Part shown: positions 8,592-18,979 of the stretch, piece after piece
Numbering within the stretch: the stretch's first letter is position 1
How the letters are laid out: every line of letters starts with the position of its first letter
Origin: Gammaproteobacteria bacterium
GTDB taxonomy: Bacteria; Pseudomonadota; Gammaproteobacteria; Enterobacterales; Kangiellaceae
Length of the DNA stretch: 64,000 nucleotides
NCBI GenBank assembly: GCA_013373375.1
Contig: JABXHY010000021.1
Coordinates: 1 to 64,000 of the forward strand
Reading direction: 5' to 3'
Program-made: the position numbers and the translations under genes
Notes under the pieces: generated by a model
Database searches by the model: none
What the model saw: the letters and a program-made list of their open reading frames with translations, nothing else
Told to the model about the DNA's origin: nothing

Positions 8592-10157
8592 TTAAGACTG
8601 AACCAATTGTTTTTCCAGTTGCTCTAAAGATTTATTTTTAGTTTCCGGTAACTTAAAGAAAACGAAAACCAAGCCAATCAAAGCAACACTTCCGAAGATT
8701 AAAAATGCAGTTGCATTACCAAGAGAATTAAGTTGCCAAGGAAACACTAGTTGAACGCCAAAGCTCGCAGAAGAATTTAGCAATCCAACCAAAGAGATAG
8801 CGGCTCCACGAGAATGATTAGGGAAAATTTCAGAAAGCAAGACCCACATTACAGGACCGAGTGAAACAGCAAAACAGGCAACGAAACCCAAAATGCCAAA
8901 TAATATTAGAGTCGTATTAATGTTGATAGATGCATTAATGGCATCACGTTGAATTTTTTTTGCGTCTTCCTTACCAAGCGAATTATTCAACATCGACTTA
9001 AAGTCTAAATCAGATTCGAACTTTTCATTCGATAAAGGTTTATCCAGTGGCAATTTGAATTGCTCCGTAATTTCAGCAGCACTTTTTTCCGACAACTGAT
9101 AGCTTGCACTATAAAAACCATAACTTAATACGAACATACTAATGACAATACCAGCCAAACCCACATTTAATAATATTCGCCGACCCAATCGGTCAATCAG
9201 TGCGATAGCAATTATAGTAAACACTAAGTTAACAACACCAACGGCAACGGCTTGGAGAAAAGCTGAATTAGTAGAAACACCGGTTTGTTCAAATATCATG
9301 GGTGCATAAAAGAAAACCGCATTGATACCGGTAGCCTGTTGAGTAATGCCAATAACTATCCCAATCATCAGAACTTTTCGCATTGAAGGACTGAAAAGTT
9401 TTTTCCAGTTGGCGATCCAGGCAAAAGGATTTTGCCAAGGTTGAATATCGGCTAAATCATGAGTCGAGGCTTCTTTGCCTGTTGTTTTTTCCAGAATTTG
9501 TCTGGCCTGCTCTAAGTCCCCTTTTAGCGCTAACCAACGTGGACTTTCTGGTATATAAAACAAAACAATAAAATAGAATAATGCGGGAATAAACTCTACC
9601 GCCAACATGACTCGCCATGCGCTGAAGTTAATATCAAAAGTTGAGAATTTTGTGGTGTTATCCGCGTAACCAAGAATTAGGTAATTACTAAAGAATGCGA
9701 GCGAAATTCCTATAACGATATTCAGCTGGTTTAACGAAACTAATCGACCTCGCAAATGAGGAGGAGAAATTTCAGCAATGTATACCGGTGCAATAATTAA
9801 AGCACCACCCACGCCAAGTCCACCTATCATTCTCGCAATGACTAGCCACTCAAACGATGGTGCCCAGGCAGACAAAAAAGCAGATATCGCAAACAAGAAT
9901 GCAGTTGATTGCAATATAACACGGCGACCAAAGTAATCACTCAAAGGGCCAGCGCATAACATCGCAATCGTTGCTGATAAGGTAAGACTCGAGACTACCC
10001 AACCAAGTTGCCAATCGGTTAGATTAAACTCGTTTTCAACAAAGCCAACAACCCCCGAAATAACCGAGGCGTCGAATCCCATTAAAAATCCGCCAAGGGC
10101 GACAAAAAACGATAAAGCTATCGTGTAGGATGTGGAGGACTGCAAAATACCTCTCAT
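8592..10157 (-). CDS. MFS sugar porter (sugar:proton symporter family)
   Basis: A 521-residue, 12-helix transporter of the major facilitator sugar-porter family. Signatures seen: GFDASVISGVV in helix 1, DYFGRR after helix 2, PESPRWL after helix 6, DRLGRR after helix 8, and PETK at the C-terminal end. A hydrophilic loop of about 60 residues between helices 9 and 10 is longer than usual, as in XylE-like bacterial porters of about 500 residues. It should import glucose or short glucooligosaccharides into the cytoplasm with protons. It starts 2 bp after the GH3 stop, indicating co-transcription with the glucan hydrolases. Confidence 0.9.
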   Translation of the reverse strand: MRGILQSSTSYTIALSFFVALGGFLMGFDASVISGVVGFVENEFNLTDWQLGWVVSSLTLSATIAMLCAGPLSDYFGRRVILQSTAFLFAISAFLSAWAPSFEWLVIARMIGGLGVGGALIIAPVYIAEISPPHLRGRLVSLNQLNIVIGISLAFFSNYLILGYADNTTKFSTFDINFSAWRVMLAVEFIPALFYFIVLFYIPESPRWLALKGDLEQARQILEKTTGKEASTHDLADIQPWQNPFAWIANWKKLFSPSMRKVLMIGIVIGITQQATGINAVFFYAPMIFEQTGVSTNSAFLQAVAVGVVNLVFTIIAIALIDRLGRRILLNVGLAGIVISMFVLSYGFYSASYQLSEKSAAEITEQFKLPLDKPLSNEKFESDLDFKSMLNNSLGKEDAKKIQRDAINASININTTLILFGILGFVACFAVSLGPVMWVLLSEIFPNHSRGAAISLVGLLNSSASFGVQLVFPWQLNSLGNATAFLIFGSVALIGLVFVFFKLPETKNKSLEQLEKQLVQS

Positions 10158-10159
10158 GA

Positions 10160-12394
10160 CTAGGCAAGTAATGAAAATGTATCGCTAAGTGTAGCGTCAG
10201 AACTACCACCGATCCAAATTTGGAACTCACCAGGTTCGGCTTCCCATTGCCGACGACGAGTATAAAACTTTAAATTATTCGTCGTTATCTCAAAACTTAC
10301 CGATGTTTTTTCGCCTGGTGCAAGTGTGACCCTTTGGAAACCGACTAATTCTTTAATCGGTCGAGTGATAGTGCCAACTTTATCCCGAATATAGAGTTGT
10401 ACTGTTTCCGTCGCCGTATGAGAGCCAGAATTTGCCAGTGTAACTTTAGCCGTTATTGAACTGTTTTCACTAAGCTGTGCTGCTGATAACTGCAAATTAG
10501 AATAATCAAATTCTCCATAGGTTAAGCCAAATCCAAATGGAAACAGCGGTTTGTAACCTGCATCCAAATGAAAAGCGGTCATGCCAAGAGACGTTTGCTC
10601 TGCGAATTGTTGTATCTCATCAATTAAAACAACCGATTCATCCGTAGGAGGACGTCCTGTGTTTTTCTGACTGTAATAAAGTGGCAATTGGCCGACCATT
10701 TTTGGCAATGTAACGGGTAACTTACCACTCGGTGATTTTTGACCGAATAAGGTTTCAGCAATTGCCGGTCCACCCATAGTGCCTGGATGCCAGGCATAAA
10801 TAATAGCGTCAAGGTCGTCAACAATATTGGTTAAGGTTAGCGAGCGTCCAGCGAGAATAACACCAACGATCGGAGTGCCGGTCGCTTTGATCTGTTTAAT
10901 TAAATCGATTTGCGCACCTGGTAAATCGATACAGGCTCTTGAGTGTGCTTCGCCCGATAAAATAGATTCTTCTCCCAAACACAAAACAGCCACATCTGAG
11001 TTTTTTGCTAATTTTATAGCGTCATTAAAGTGCTTAGTATCTTTCGAGCGCGAGTATTCAAGTCCACAATTAAAATCAATTTTTAAATTATCGGTTTGAA
11101 AAAGCTTCATTGCCGTTAAGATGCTTTGACTGATGGATGCATCACCATCAAAAATCCAGGTTCCTAGCTGCTCATAGGGCGCATCAGCCAATGGACCCAT
11201 CACGGCTATTTTCCCTTTTTTAGTTGAACTTAAGGGCAGTAAATTATTTTGGTTTTTAAGTAGCACTAAGCTTTGTTGAGCTGCCTCTTGCGCAACTTTG
11301 AGCGCAGCATCCGACCCAAAGAGTTGGGCATTCTTATCATCAACAAAAGGATTATCAAACAAACCCAAACGAAACTTTAATCTAAGAACGTTTGAAACCA
11401 TGGCGTCTATTTGATTTATCGATAAAAGATTTTCTTTTACTAACCCTGACAGGTAATCTTCATAGGAAGTACCCGACATTTCCATATCGATACCGGCATT
11501 CGCGGCAAGTGTTGCGCAATCTTTGTCATTTTCAGCAATACCATGAACCGCAAGTTCTTGTACCGCATTCCAGTCGCTCACAGTGAGCCCATCAAATTTC
11601 CAGTGTTCTCTTAAAATTTCCGTTAGTAAATAATCATTGGCAGTGGCAGGAATTCCGTCAATATCACTAAAAGACGCCATTAAACTTGCAGCGCCTTCAT
11701 CAATACATCGCTTGAATGGCCGAAGATAAACATTGTGTAATTCGTATTCGGGAATATTAGTAGAACTGTAGTCACGACCAGCTTCACTCGCGCCATAACC
11801 ACAAAAATGTTTCACGCAGGCGGCAATCGAGTTCGGATTCGATAAATTATCGCCTTGAAAACCACGAACCATAGCAGCGCCTAATTCGCCGCATAGATAA
11901 GGATCCTCACCCAAACTTTCTGCAATTCTGCCCCAACGCGGGTCTCGAGAAATATCGACCATTGGCGCAAATGTCCAATTAATACCGACCGACGACGACT
12001 CGTGTGCAGCAATTTGAGCACCTCGTTCAACAATATCAGGATTCCAGGAAGCGGCCTGTCCCAAAGGAATTGGCATGACAGTTTTAAAACCATGAATGAC
12101 ATCTCGAGCAATTAACAGTGGAATTCCTAATCGGCTTTCTTCTACTGCTATTCGTTGCCATTCATTAATGATTTCTGGATCGGCCTGGTTTAAAACAGAG
12201 CCTAATTGGCCTTGTTTTACTCGGCGATTGATCGCAGCGACCGCTTCAAAACCTTCACCATTGTGTTGACTCAGCTGACCAATTTTCTCGGCCAGGGTCA
12301 TTTGGTTTAACAGCGTTTTAATTTTTGATTCGATTATCGGATCTAGGTTGAGTTGCGTTTCGGTTTCAACCGATTTAACCGTCTCCATTGTCAT
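10160..12394 (-). CDS. bglX: GH3 beta-glucosidase
   Basis: A 744-residue family 3 beta-glucosidase. The N-terminal (alpha/beta)8 domain contains KHFCGYG and the nucleophile Asp274 in TVSDWN; the alpha/beta sandwich follows (GEESILSGEAHSR), and a fibronectin-III-like C-terminal domain starts near 640 (AKVTLANSGSHTATETVQLY). It releases glucose from the non-reducing ends of beta-glucan oligosaccharides. No signal peptide is visible at the N-terminus (MTMETVKSVETETQLN), unlike periplasmic E. coli BglX, so a cytoplasmic enzyme acting on imported oligosaccharides is inferred. It lies 11 bp downstream of the TonB receptor gene and 2 bp upstream of the sugar porter. Confidence 0.92.
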   Translation of the reverse strand: MTMETVKSVETETQLNLDPIIESKIKTLLNQMTLAEKIGQLSQHNGEGFEAVAAINRRVKQGQLGSVLNQADPEIINEWQRIAVEESRLGIPLLIARDVIHGFKTVMPIPLGQAASWNPDIVERGAQIAAHESSSVGINWTFAPMVDISRDPRWGRIAESLGEDPYLCGELGAAMVRGFQGDNLSNPNSIAACVKHFCGYGASEAGRDYSSTNIPEYELHNVYLRPFKRCIDEGAASLMASFSDIDGIPATANDYLLTEILREHWKFDGLTVSDWNAVQELAVHGIAENDKDCATLAANAGIDMEMSGTSYEDYLSGLVKENLLSINQIDAMVSNVLRLKFRLGLFDNPFVDDKNAQLFGSDAALKVAQEAAQQSLVLLKNQNNLLPLSSTKKGKIAVMGPLADAPYEQLGTWIFDGDASISQSILTAMKLFQTDNLKIDFNCGLEYSRSKDTKHFNDAIKLAKNSDVAVLCLGEESILSGEAHSRACIDLPGAQIDLIKQIKATGTPIVGVILAGRSLTLTNIVDDLDAIIYAWHPGTMGGPAIAETLFGQKSPSGKLPVTLPKMVGQLPLYYSQKNTGRPPTDESVVLIDEIQQFAEQTSLGMTAFHLDAGYKPLFPFGFGLTYGEFDYSNLQLSAAQLSENSSITAKVTLANSGSHTATETVQLYIRDKVGTITRPIKELVGFQRVTLAPGEKTSVSFEITTNNLKFYTRRRQWEAEPGEFQIWIGGSSDATLSDTFSLLA

Positions 12395-12405
12395 GCCGCC
12401 TTACA

Positions 12406-15084
12406 TTATTTATCGAAGTTGTATGCGGCACGTATGCCAACGCTACGGGGTGCATTCCAGGTAAATAACGGTGCACCGGCGGCACTACCATCAACCAGGT
12501 AAGTTTGAAAACGCTCGTCAGTTGCATTATACGCGTAAGCTTCCAACCACCATTCTCCGGTGTTATTGGTATAACGCAATGTCATATCGAGTGTTCCAAT
12601 CTCATCTCGTTTATCGGACAGTGAAGCAACCGCGTCAAAATTACCTTCGGTAAAATGCATTTCATCTTCCCAATGGAATTTGGTCCAAGTCGTTAACGTT
12701 GCGCCGCCTTCTAAAGCAAAATCATGGGTGTAATCGAGAGTAAAAGAAATCGGAGCGGCATAGGGCATTTCATTTCCGGCAATACTTGAAGTGCCTGATC
12801 CATCATCCTGAGGAATACATTCAAATTGTGGGCCTAACTCAGCACGCTCTTCACAGAAATAAGCTTCACCTGCATAACCAGGCCAGCTTAAAAATTTCGC
12901 GTCAAGAAATCCAACGCCACCGGTAAACTTACCGTTATCCCAAGGTCGATAAATCCATTCAACTTCGAGCCCTTTAATTTCTGCACGACCCGCATTTGAT
13001 GTCACTAACGATCCAATTTCTTGAAGCGGTAAAACAGGTGTTCCCGGAGGGTCTTCAACAAAACCCACGGTACGAAATTGAGTGACTTGTTTGTTGGTGA
13101 AGTCTGTTAAAAACGCCGCAACGGTTAAACGCAATTTTCTATCGAGAAAATCACCTTTAAAACCGATCTCATAATTCAGAACTTCTTCTGGCTCGTATTC
13201 AAAAATTTCAACTCGGCCACAACGACATACGTCAACGCCATCACCAAACGCACCTGCTTTTGATCCAGTTGCAGCATAAGCATAAACATAAGAATTTTTC
13301 GCCATGTCGTAATCAACACCGATGCGCCAATTCGCGTTGTAGAAAGATTCTTTATTATCGTTAACATCAAACAATTGATAATTGTTTAAGCGATCTTGAG
13401 CACCCATTCCAGGCAGTAAATCGGCACTGGTGAATTGAGGAAGTAATAGCTCATCTGTTTGTCCTGGGGTTTGCGGCCAGCCATCAAACGGAATAAGTCC
13501 TCGGCTGAAGCTACATCCACCACCACCAAAGCATCCGTAGTTACGACCACCACGATCTTGTCGAGTGTCTTCGGTGTAACGGAAACCTAATGTGTAATGC
13601 CATTTATCAGATGCGTGCCAAGTTGTTTGACCAAATATTGCTTTTGAGTCGAGTAATCTCTCTGGTTGAAGAAATGATATGCCGCCTAAAGCACCCAACG
13701 AACAACAGAAAGGTTGTTCAACATCAAAAATAATTGCGTTGTCTTCAGTAAAGTTAAATGCGCCAACGATCCAACTGAATTTTTCGGTATCACCTTGTAA
13801 CTGCAATTCATTGGAAATTGATACGTAATCCGAATCGGCGGTTGCGAGATACAAACTGGGCCATGGCTGGTAGCGATTTAGCCAACCAGTATAAGGCCCC
13901 GGAACAGCTCGCCATCCCATGTCACCATCCCATTGTTGAATTCGGGTTTGACGCGCCCAACCGAAGTTGTAAACCAACTCCATGTCATCACTGATTGAGT
14001 AATTCACATGGCTTCGAATCGCGTCCATTTGCATGTCAAGGAAACCAGGAATGTTTGGATCAACATAATCAATACCACCACCATTGTACTGACAAAGTTC
14101 TGGATTAGCTTCGCAGTTAGGGGCAATCGGCCAGCCAGCCGAATGATCTTTAGCGGTTTCTAAAGTCACCTGCCAGCTCAGTAACTCGGTTGGCTCCCAG
14201 CGACCCGCAACTCGAAAAGCCCAGCGCGACGCGTTCCCGTAAAAATCATCTCGCTGCACATTATAATTGCGACGTTGATCCATATCGGGAATACCGTCGG
14301 GTCCTGAATTACCCATGCCTTCCCAATCTTTGGTACCGGCGTCCTGATCTGCAAAACCGTCTCGCTCTTCTCGAAAGTAATTGGTTCGAATCGCAAAGTC
14401 GTCGGTCACTGGAATGTTAAACGTCCACAACACATTTCGATGATTCCAGTTACCGGCTTCTGTTCCAACAGTACCGTAATAACCATCAGTGGTTGGTTTA
14501 GCAGTAATCACGTTTACACTTCCTGCCGCAGAGTTACGTCCAAATAGGGTACCTTGAGGTCCGCGCATAATTTCAAGACGCTCTAAATCGAACATTAATG
14601 CCACGGCACCTTGCGGTCGAGGTGAATAAACACCATCAACATGAAACGCAACACTCGGGTCGCCAATTTCAGTAAAGTTATTACTGTTAATACCGCGCAT
14701 TGTCATTTGTACGCCACTGTCTGATGGCGAAAATGAAACATCAAAATTAGGAACCATATCCGACATATCTCGAATGTCTTTAACGCCATTTTGCGTCAAA
14801 GATTCTTGATCAAAAACCGACACCGCTAACGATGTTTTCATTAAGTCAGTTTCTTTTCGTGTCGACGTTATTACCACAACGTTATCGTCTACCGGCTTCT
14901 CTTCAACCACTTCTTCTTCCGCAGAATAACTTAGTGGGCTCATTGCTAAAATGATTGACGCAGCCAACAACCGTAGACCTGGTTTGTTTGAATTCATATT
15001 GGTGACCATTGTTGTTTTCTCAGTTTTAAACTTGGTTATTAACAAGGACGTTTGATTAAGACCTGACTTAGTTAAAAAACTCAT
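12406..15084 (-). CDS. TonB-dependent outer-membrane receptor for glucan oligosaccharides
   Basis: An 892-residue receptor: TonB-box-like segment VVVITSTRKE, a plug domain (about 80-190, with MRGINSNN and EIMRGPQGTLFGRNSAAGSV), and a 22-strand barrel ending in aromatic FDK. It should carry glucan oligosaccharides across the outer membrane with TonB energy. The start at 15084 is supported by GGAGGTG five bases upstream and an ATGA overlap with the GH16 stop, but it gives an unusually long leader before the hydrophobic core (LLAASIILAMSPLSYSA). Starts at 15009 or 14997 would give a conventional signal peptide. Second gene of the operon, after the GH16 enzyme. Confidence 0.9.
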   Translation of the reverse strand: MSFLTKSGLNQTSLLITKFKTEKTTMVTNMNSNKPGLRLLAASIILAMSPLSYSAEEEVVEEKPVDDNVVVITSTRKETDLMKTSLAVSVFDQESLTQNGVKDIRDMSDMVPNFDVSFSPSDSGVQMTMRGINSNNFTEIGDPSVAFHVDGVYSPRPQGAVALMFDLERLEIMRGPQGTLFGRNSAAGSVNVITAKPTTDGYYGTVGTEAGNWNHRNVLWTFNIPVTDDFAIRTNYFREERDGFADQDAGTKDWEGMGNSGPDGIPDMDQRRNYNVQRDDFYGNASRWAFRVAGRWEPTELLSWQVTLETAKDHSAGWPIAPNCEANPELCQYNGGGIDYVDPNIPGFLDMQMDAIRSHVNYSISDDMELVYNFGWARQTRIQQWDGDMGWRAVPGPYTGWLNRYQPWPSLYLATADSDYVSISNELQLQGDTEKFSWIVGAFNFTEDNAIIFDVEQPFCCSLGALGGISFLQPERLLDSKAIFGQTTWHASDKWHYTLGFRYTEDTRQDRGGRNYGCFGGGGCSFSRGLIPFDGWPQTPGQTDELLLPQFTSADLLPGMGAQDRLNNYQLFDVNDNKESFYNANWRIGVDYDMAKNSYVYAYAATGSKAGAFGDGVDVCRCGRVEIFEYEPEEVLNYEIGFKGDFLDRKLRLTVAAFLTDFTNKQVTQFRTVGFVEDPPGTPVLPLQEIGSLVTSNAGRAEIKGLEVEWIYRPWDNGKFTGGVGFLDAKFLSWPGYAGEAYFCEERAELGPQFECIPQDDGSGTSSIAGNEMPYAAPISFTLDYTHDFALEGGATLTTWTKFHWEDEMHFTEGNFDAVASLSDKRDEIGTLDMTLRYTNNTGEWWLEAYAYNATDERFQTYLVDGSAAGAPLFTWNAPRSVGIRAAYNFDK

Positions 15085-18000
15085 TTAACACCTCCAAAAG
15101 TCAAGTCGTCCCAGTAGTAAACCGAATCATCACCGCTGGTTCCAAAGTCAAAGAACACCACAGCCTTTTGATAACTCTGATTAACATCAATTGCAGGAGT
15201 ACCGCTTACATTATTCGTAAAGTTAAAAGTGAGTGTTTCCCAGCTGTTGGCAACAGTAGTTGTCGCCTCAGTTTCCACCGCAATAGCTCCATCTGCCAGG
15301 TTTTCAACCTTAAGTCGCACTGGAATTCCTGCAGCAGGCGAATAGACCCTAAGCTGCATTGAAGTTGAACCTGCTTCAAAAGGAATAGGATTAGCAAATC
15401 CATTATCATCACCAACAATCGAACCCGCCCAAACTTCCGAACCAGCCCCTTTAGTCGTCGCGGCAACTGTGTTCGCTGCATCAACTGGGTCGGCAGCTGT
15501 AGTTGTTGAGTTGCCACCAAAATCAATAAATTGATAATTAATGTCGGCGTTATCAAAGGTCACCGGTAAATCGAGAGGAACACCAAATTGGATGTTTTCA
15601 AAGTAGTAGGTTTTGTCGCCTGCCGTAGTGCCGTCAGTTCCAAAATTGAAGAAAACAGCAACCTTTCGATAGGCTTGTGCAAGGTCAAGCGCAGGCGTTC
15701 CGCTGACATTATTGGAGAAATCAAAGGTTAATGTTTCCCAACCATTGGCGACTGTCGTTAGAGTTTCTGTTTCTACTGAGATGTTACCGTCGTTGAAATT
15801 CTCCACTTTCATTCGCACAGGAATTCCAGCATCGGGTGAATAAACTCTCATCGACAGTTTGGTTTCTGATGCAGAAAACGGAATGTTATTGGCTAAGCCA
15901 TTGTCAGCTCCAAATACCACACCTGACCAAAGTTCCGCACCAATCGGTTTATCAAGTTGAGCAACTTTATTGCCTGCGTTTTCAGGATCAGCAACGTCTA
16001 GCGTTAGAGCCGTTCCTCCAAAAACAGCAGCATCAAAATTAGTTGCTGTTTCATCAAAAGTGATAGGTAAATCAAGTTGTGAAAGTCCACCATCATCACC
16101 AAATGAAACGTTATCCCAATAATAGGCTTCGCCAGTACCCGCCGTGCCAAAGTTAAAGAACACAATCGCTTTTTGATAAGTTTGTGCGGGATCGAAAGCT
16201 GGTGTATCAACAACAGTATTACTGAAATCGAACACTATTGTTTCCCACGCATCACTTGTAGTCGTGAGCGCTTCGGTTTCCACTGAAATATTGGAATCAT
16301 CCAAATTCTCCAGTTTTAATCGCACCGGAATTCCAGCCAAAGGCGAGTACACTCGCATACTCATTGTCGTTTCACTGGCCGTTAATGGAACAGCGGTTGC
16401 AAATCCAGAGTCGGTACCGATGATAGTTCCGGCCCAGACTTCAGAACCATCACCTTTCACGGTTCGCATAACATTGTTTGCACTGTCGGTAGGATCCACA
16501 TCAATAATCGATCCATTGCCACCAAAATCAGTAACCGTGTAATCAACCGTTGAATCATCAAAGGTTACCGGCAAATCAATTTGCTGTAACGGAGGAGCAT
16601 CGGTTGTGGAGACCCACTTGATATTATCGAGACGGAATCGAATCGTGCCAGACTGATTAGTTGGGAAGATAACCACTCCCGTATTAACCGTACTTAAGTC
16701 GAGACCCGAAGCGGTCAATTGCGAAACTGGAACTGTTATTGTTTCCCAAACACCGTCTGCAATCACACCAAGATTTTTATCTCCGCTGGTGCAAGGGAAA
16801 AAGCAGTCGATTTTCATGGTCATGCCGGTTGTGTTATTTCCATAGTCATCAACTATGATGTCAAACTCAACCGCACCCGCAGCGTAAGCGTTCATGTTCA
16901 CGCCTGTAGTGCTTTGGATAAACCAAACGCCAAATTCGCCACTGTCGTTAAACGTAACGTCGATCACTTCACCACGATCCGGATCGGTGTCGGTTATCAC
17001 TTGCCAATTCGCTTTATTAGCAGTGTTTGTTCCGTCGGTGTAATTAGCAAAGCCCGACCCAGAATCTGCTGCCGCAATACCAACGTCCCATGTGCCAATA
17101 TTAACTTCGTTATCAAACACAATTAAATCGGGCAGAGCTTTCAATCGGTTTGCTGCCTTACATCCACCCACAACATAACAGGCGTTACTAATGTAGATAT
17201 CATCTATGAAAACATCAGCCGAACCGTTTTCCGCAGGAACCACTTCAAACACAAATGGATTGACCACGTTACTTAAATCAACGCCTTGACCACCACAGCA
17301 ATCAACAAAGCCAGGGTTGGCCACAATATCTTTAAATTTAATGGAATACGTTTTCCATTCACCTACCGCCCACTCAGACTCAGGAATAGTAACCTGGCCA
17401 ACATTTGGGAAACCGCTGTCGAGCTTAACGATTAATTGAGTCCCGCTGGTGGCCGAATTTATTTTCATATCAAAAACAATTTCACCAACCAGATCGGAAG
17501 TAGAAAAATCAAAACCGGTATCAAGCAGTTCATCTTCTGTTAAATCTTGAGACTGCAAATAAACATTGGCGACGTCACCAGCAACACTGACATGCCAAAC
17601 AGTATTGGTTTCATCATCGGGATCAATAACATTAGGATTGTTAACAACGGTCGCGTTATCGCCTGTAAAACCGTTCACTTCCAGAGTATTGGTAGAAGAA
17701 TCATTTCCAATGCTAACGGTAATTACTTCTGGTCCATCAGAGTACAAATCGAGAACTTCTAAATAAGGATTTGCTGTGGTGGCATTTGCTAAAGGAGCAC
17801 CTGAGTGCATCGTTAAAGGTTCAACATTCGGATCAACTGTGCCACAACCACGACGAGTTTCCGGATTGGAATTGGCGCACTCATAAACACGCACGTAATC
17901 AACTTCAAGGGCCTGCGGAAACAAAGTGTTCATGTCTGGACTGCCGACCGGATTGCCGCCAATCGCAAAATTTAAAATAATATGGAATAACTGATCGAAA

Positions 18001-18875
18001 GGCGCATCGTCCAAGCCTAAAGTGTAAGGGCCGTAGGGATCGTAAAGTCCCTCTTCATCGGCAGGGTAATAAGAAAACCAGTTATCTTGATCAATCGTTT
18101 GATAATGCACACCGTCAACGAAAAATCGCAAACGTCCACGTTCCCACTCTAGAACATAATCATGAAATTCCAGATCCGCATCAGATGCTAAGTCCGTTGT
18201 GCCAGTGGTATAGGTGTTATAAGGAATTGGTAAGCCAGAGTGAACGGTTGAAGCAATATTAAAGTTGTCATTTACCGCAAAATTAAATCCTTCCATCATG
18301 TCAATTTCGCCCGACTGCGGCCAACCACCATAAATCGTTGGGTCGCTGTGCAGCAACCATATAGCAGGCCAAATGCCTTGGCCTGATGGAATTTTGGCTC
18401 GAACTTCTACTCGGCCATAATTAAAATCAAACTTACCTTTAGTGTTAATGCGCCCTGATGTGTAAACACCAGCACCTTCATCGCGCCCTTCAATTCTTAA
18501 TAAACCATCTGCAACACTAACGTTATCTGCTGCGTACTGTTGTAACTCTGCATTACCCCAGCCACACAAATCAGGACAACCATCGCCCAGGTCAATGTTC
18601 CACTTAGAGCTATCCAGCGCAGTCCCATCAAACTCATCAGAAAAAACCAACTGCCATTCTCTAACCGGTGCTTCGAATTCACCCGCTGGCTGGTCTGGAT
18701 CAACACCTCCACAACCCGCTAATACAAATGCAGATAACAATATCGCAGAGGAAGATTTAGATAATGACTTAAAAGATTGTGACTTAAACTGCGATAAATC
18801 GTGGTGAAATAAATTGTTCGCTGAAAGGCTTGATAAACGCTTACTACACCAAGCTCCGAATCTGTTCAGAATCAT
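15081..18875 (-). CDS. Multimodular GH16 laminarinase lipoprotein
   Basis: A 1264-residue beta-1,3-glucanase from the ATG at 18875, which has AAGG nine bases upstream; a TTG at 18926 would add 17 residues. An extended basic N-region leads to a hydrophobic core ending VLAGC (lipid Cys55). The GH16 domain covers about 70-335: GWGNAELQQY, and catalytic E190, D192, E195 in GEIDMME. Next come two beta-sandwich modules (about 380-570 and 580-760), each ending in a D-N/D-I-type calcium-binding strand, then three homologous modules of about 160 residues (767-926, 935-1098, 1101-1262). The modules look like carbohydrate-binding domains. Expected to be surface-anchored and to cleave laminarin. First gene of the operon. 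Confidence 0.92.
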   Translation of the reverse strand: MILNRFGAWCSKRLSSLSANNLFHHDLSQFKSQSFKSLSKSSSAILLSAFVLAGCGGVDPDQPAGEFEAPVREWQLVFSDEFDGTALDSSKWNIDLGDGCPDLCGWGNAELQQYAADNVSVADGLLRIEGRDEGAGVYTSGRINTKGKFDFNYGRVEVRAKIPSGQGIWPAIWLLHSDPTIYGGWPQSGEIDMMEGFNFAVNDNFNIASTVHSGLPIPYNTYTTGTTDLASDADLEFHDYVLEWERGRLRFFVDGVHYQTIDQDNWFSYYPADEEGLYDPYGPYTLGLDDAPFDQLFHIILNFAIGGNPVGSPDMNTLFPQALEVDYVRVYECANSNPETRRGCGTVDPNVEPLTMHSGAPLANATTANPYLEVLDLYSDGPEVITVSIGNDSSTNTLEVNGFTGDNATVVNNPNVIDPDDETNTVWHVSVAGDVANVYLQSQDLTEDELLDTGFDFSTSDLVGEIVFDMKINSATSGTQLIVKLDSGFPNVGQVTIPESEWAVGEWKTYSIKFKDIVANPGFVDCCGGQGVDLSNVVNPFVFEVVPAENGSADVFIDDIYISNACYVVGGCKAANRLKALPDLIVFDNEVNIGTWDVGIAAADSGSGFANYTDGTNTANKANWQVITDTDPDRGEVIDVTFNDSGEFGVWFIQSTTGVNMNAYAAGAVEFDIIVDDYGNNTTGMTMKIDCFFPCTSGDKNLGVIADGVWETITVPVSQLTASGLDLSTVNTGVVIFPTNQSGTIRFRLDNIKWVSTTDAPPLQQIDLPVTFDDSTVDYTVTDFGGNGSIIDVDPTDSANNVMRTVKGDGSEVWAGTIIGTDSGFATAVPLTASETTMSMRVYSPLAGIPVRLKLENLDDSNISVETEALTTTSDAWETIVFDFSNTVVDTPAFDPAQTYQKAIVFFNFGTAGTGEAYYWDNVSFGDDGGLSQLDLPITFDETATNFDAAVFGGTALTLDVADPENAGNKVAQLDKPIGAELWSGVVFGADNGLANNIPFSASETKLSMRVYSPDAGIPVRMKVENFNDGNISVETETLTTVANGWETLTFDFSNNVSGTPALDLAQAYRKVAVFFNFGTDGTTAGDKTYYFENIQFGVPLDLPVTFDNADINYQFIDFGGNSTTTAADPVDAANTVAATTKGAGSEVWAGSIVGDDNGFANPIPFEAGSTSMQLRVYSPAAGIPVRLKVENLADGAIAVETEATTTVANSWETLTFNFTNNVSGTPAIDVNQSYQKAVVFFDFGTSGDDSVYYWDDLTFGGVK
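15092..16580 (-). repeat. Three tandem coding repeats (about 480 bp each) in the GH16 gene
   Basis: Approximate units are 16097-16580, 15582-16073 and 15092-15575. Each encodes a module beginning LP(V/I)TFD, continuing through EVWAG or ELWSG, SM.(L/M)RVYSP.AGIPVR and SVETE-like strands, and ending FFNFGT..YY(W/F)(D/E)N. Conservation is protein-level with visible DNA similarity, as expected from intragenic duplication of a glycan-binding module. Confidence 0.85.
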
Positions 18876-18979
18876 AATGTTTGACCTTAGGTTTTGTTCT
18901 ACGCGTCGTTTTTTAACTCTTAACAAGCATTGACCATAAAGACCAATTGCACCAATTTTACAATTTCAATGCACCAAAA

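Noticed and set aside
10036-10230. Minus-strand reading frame across the GH3-MFS junction
   Set aside because: It overlaps the two real genes in another frame and has no family resemblance or ribosome site.
15092-16580. Mobile-element or CRISPR-type repetition
   Set aside because: The three units are in frame within one gene and encode homologous protein modules.
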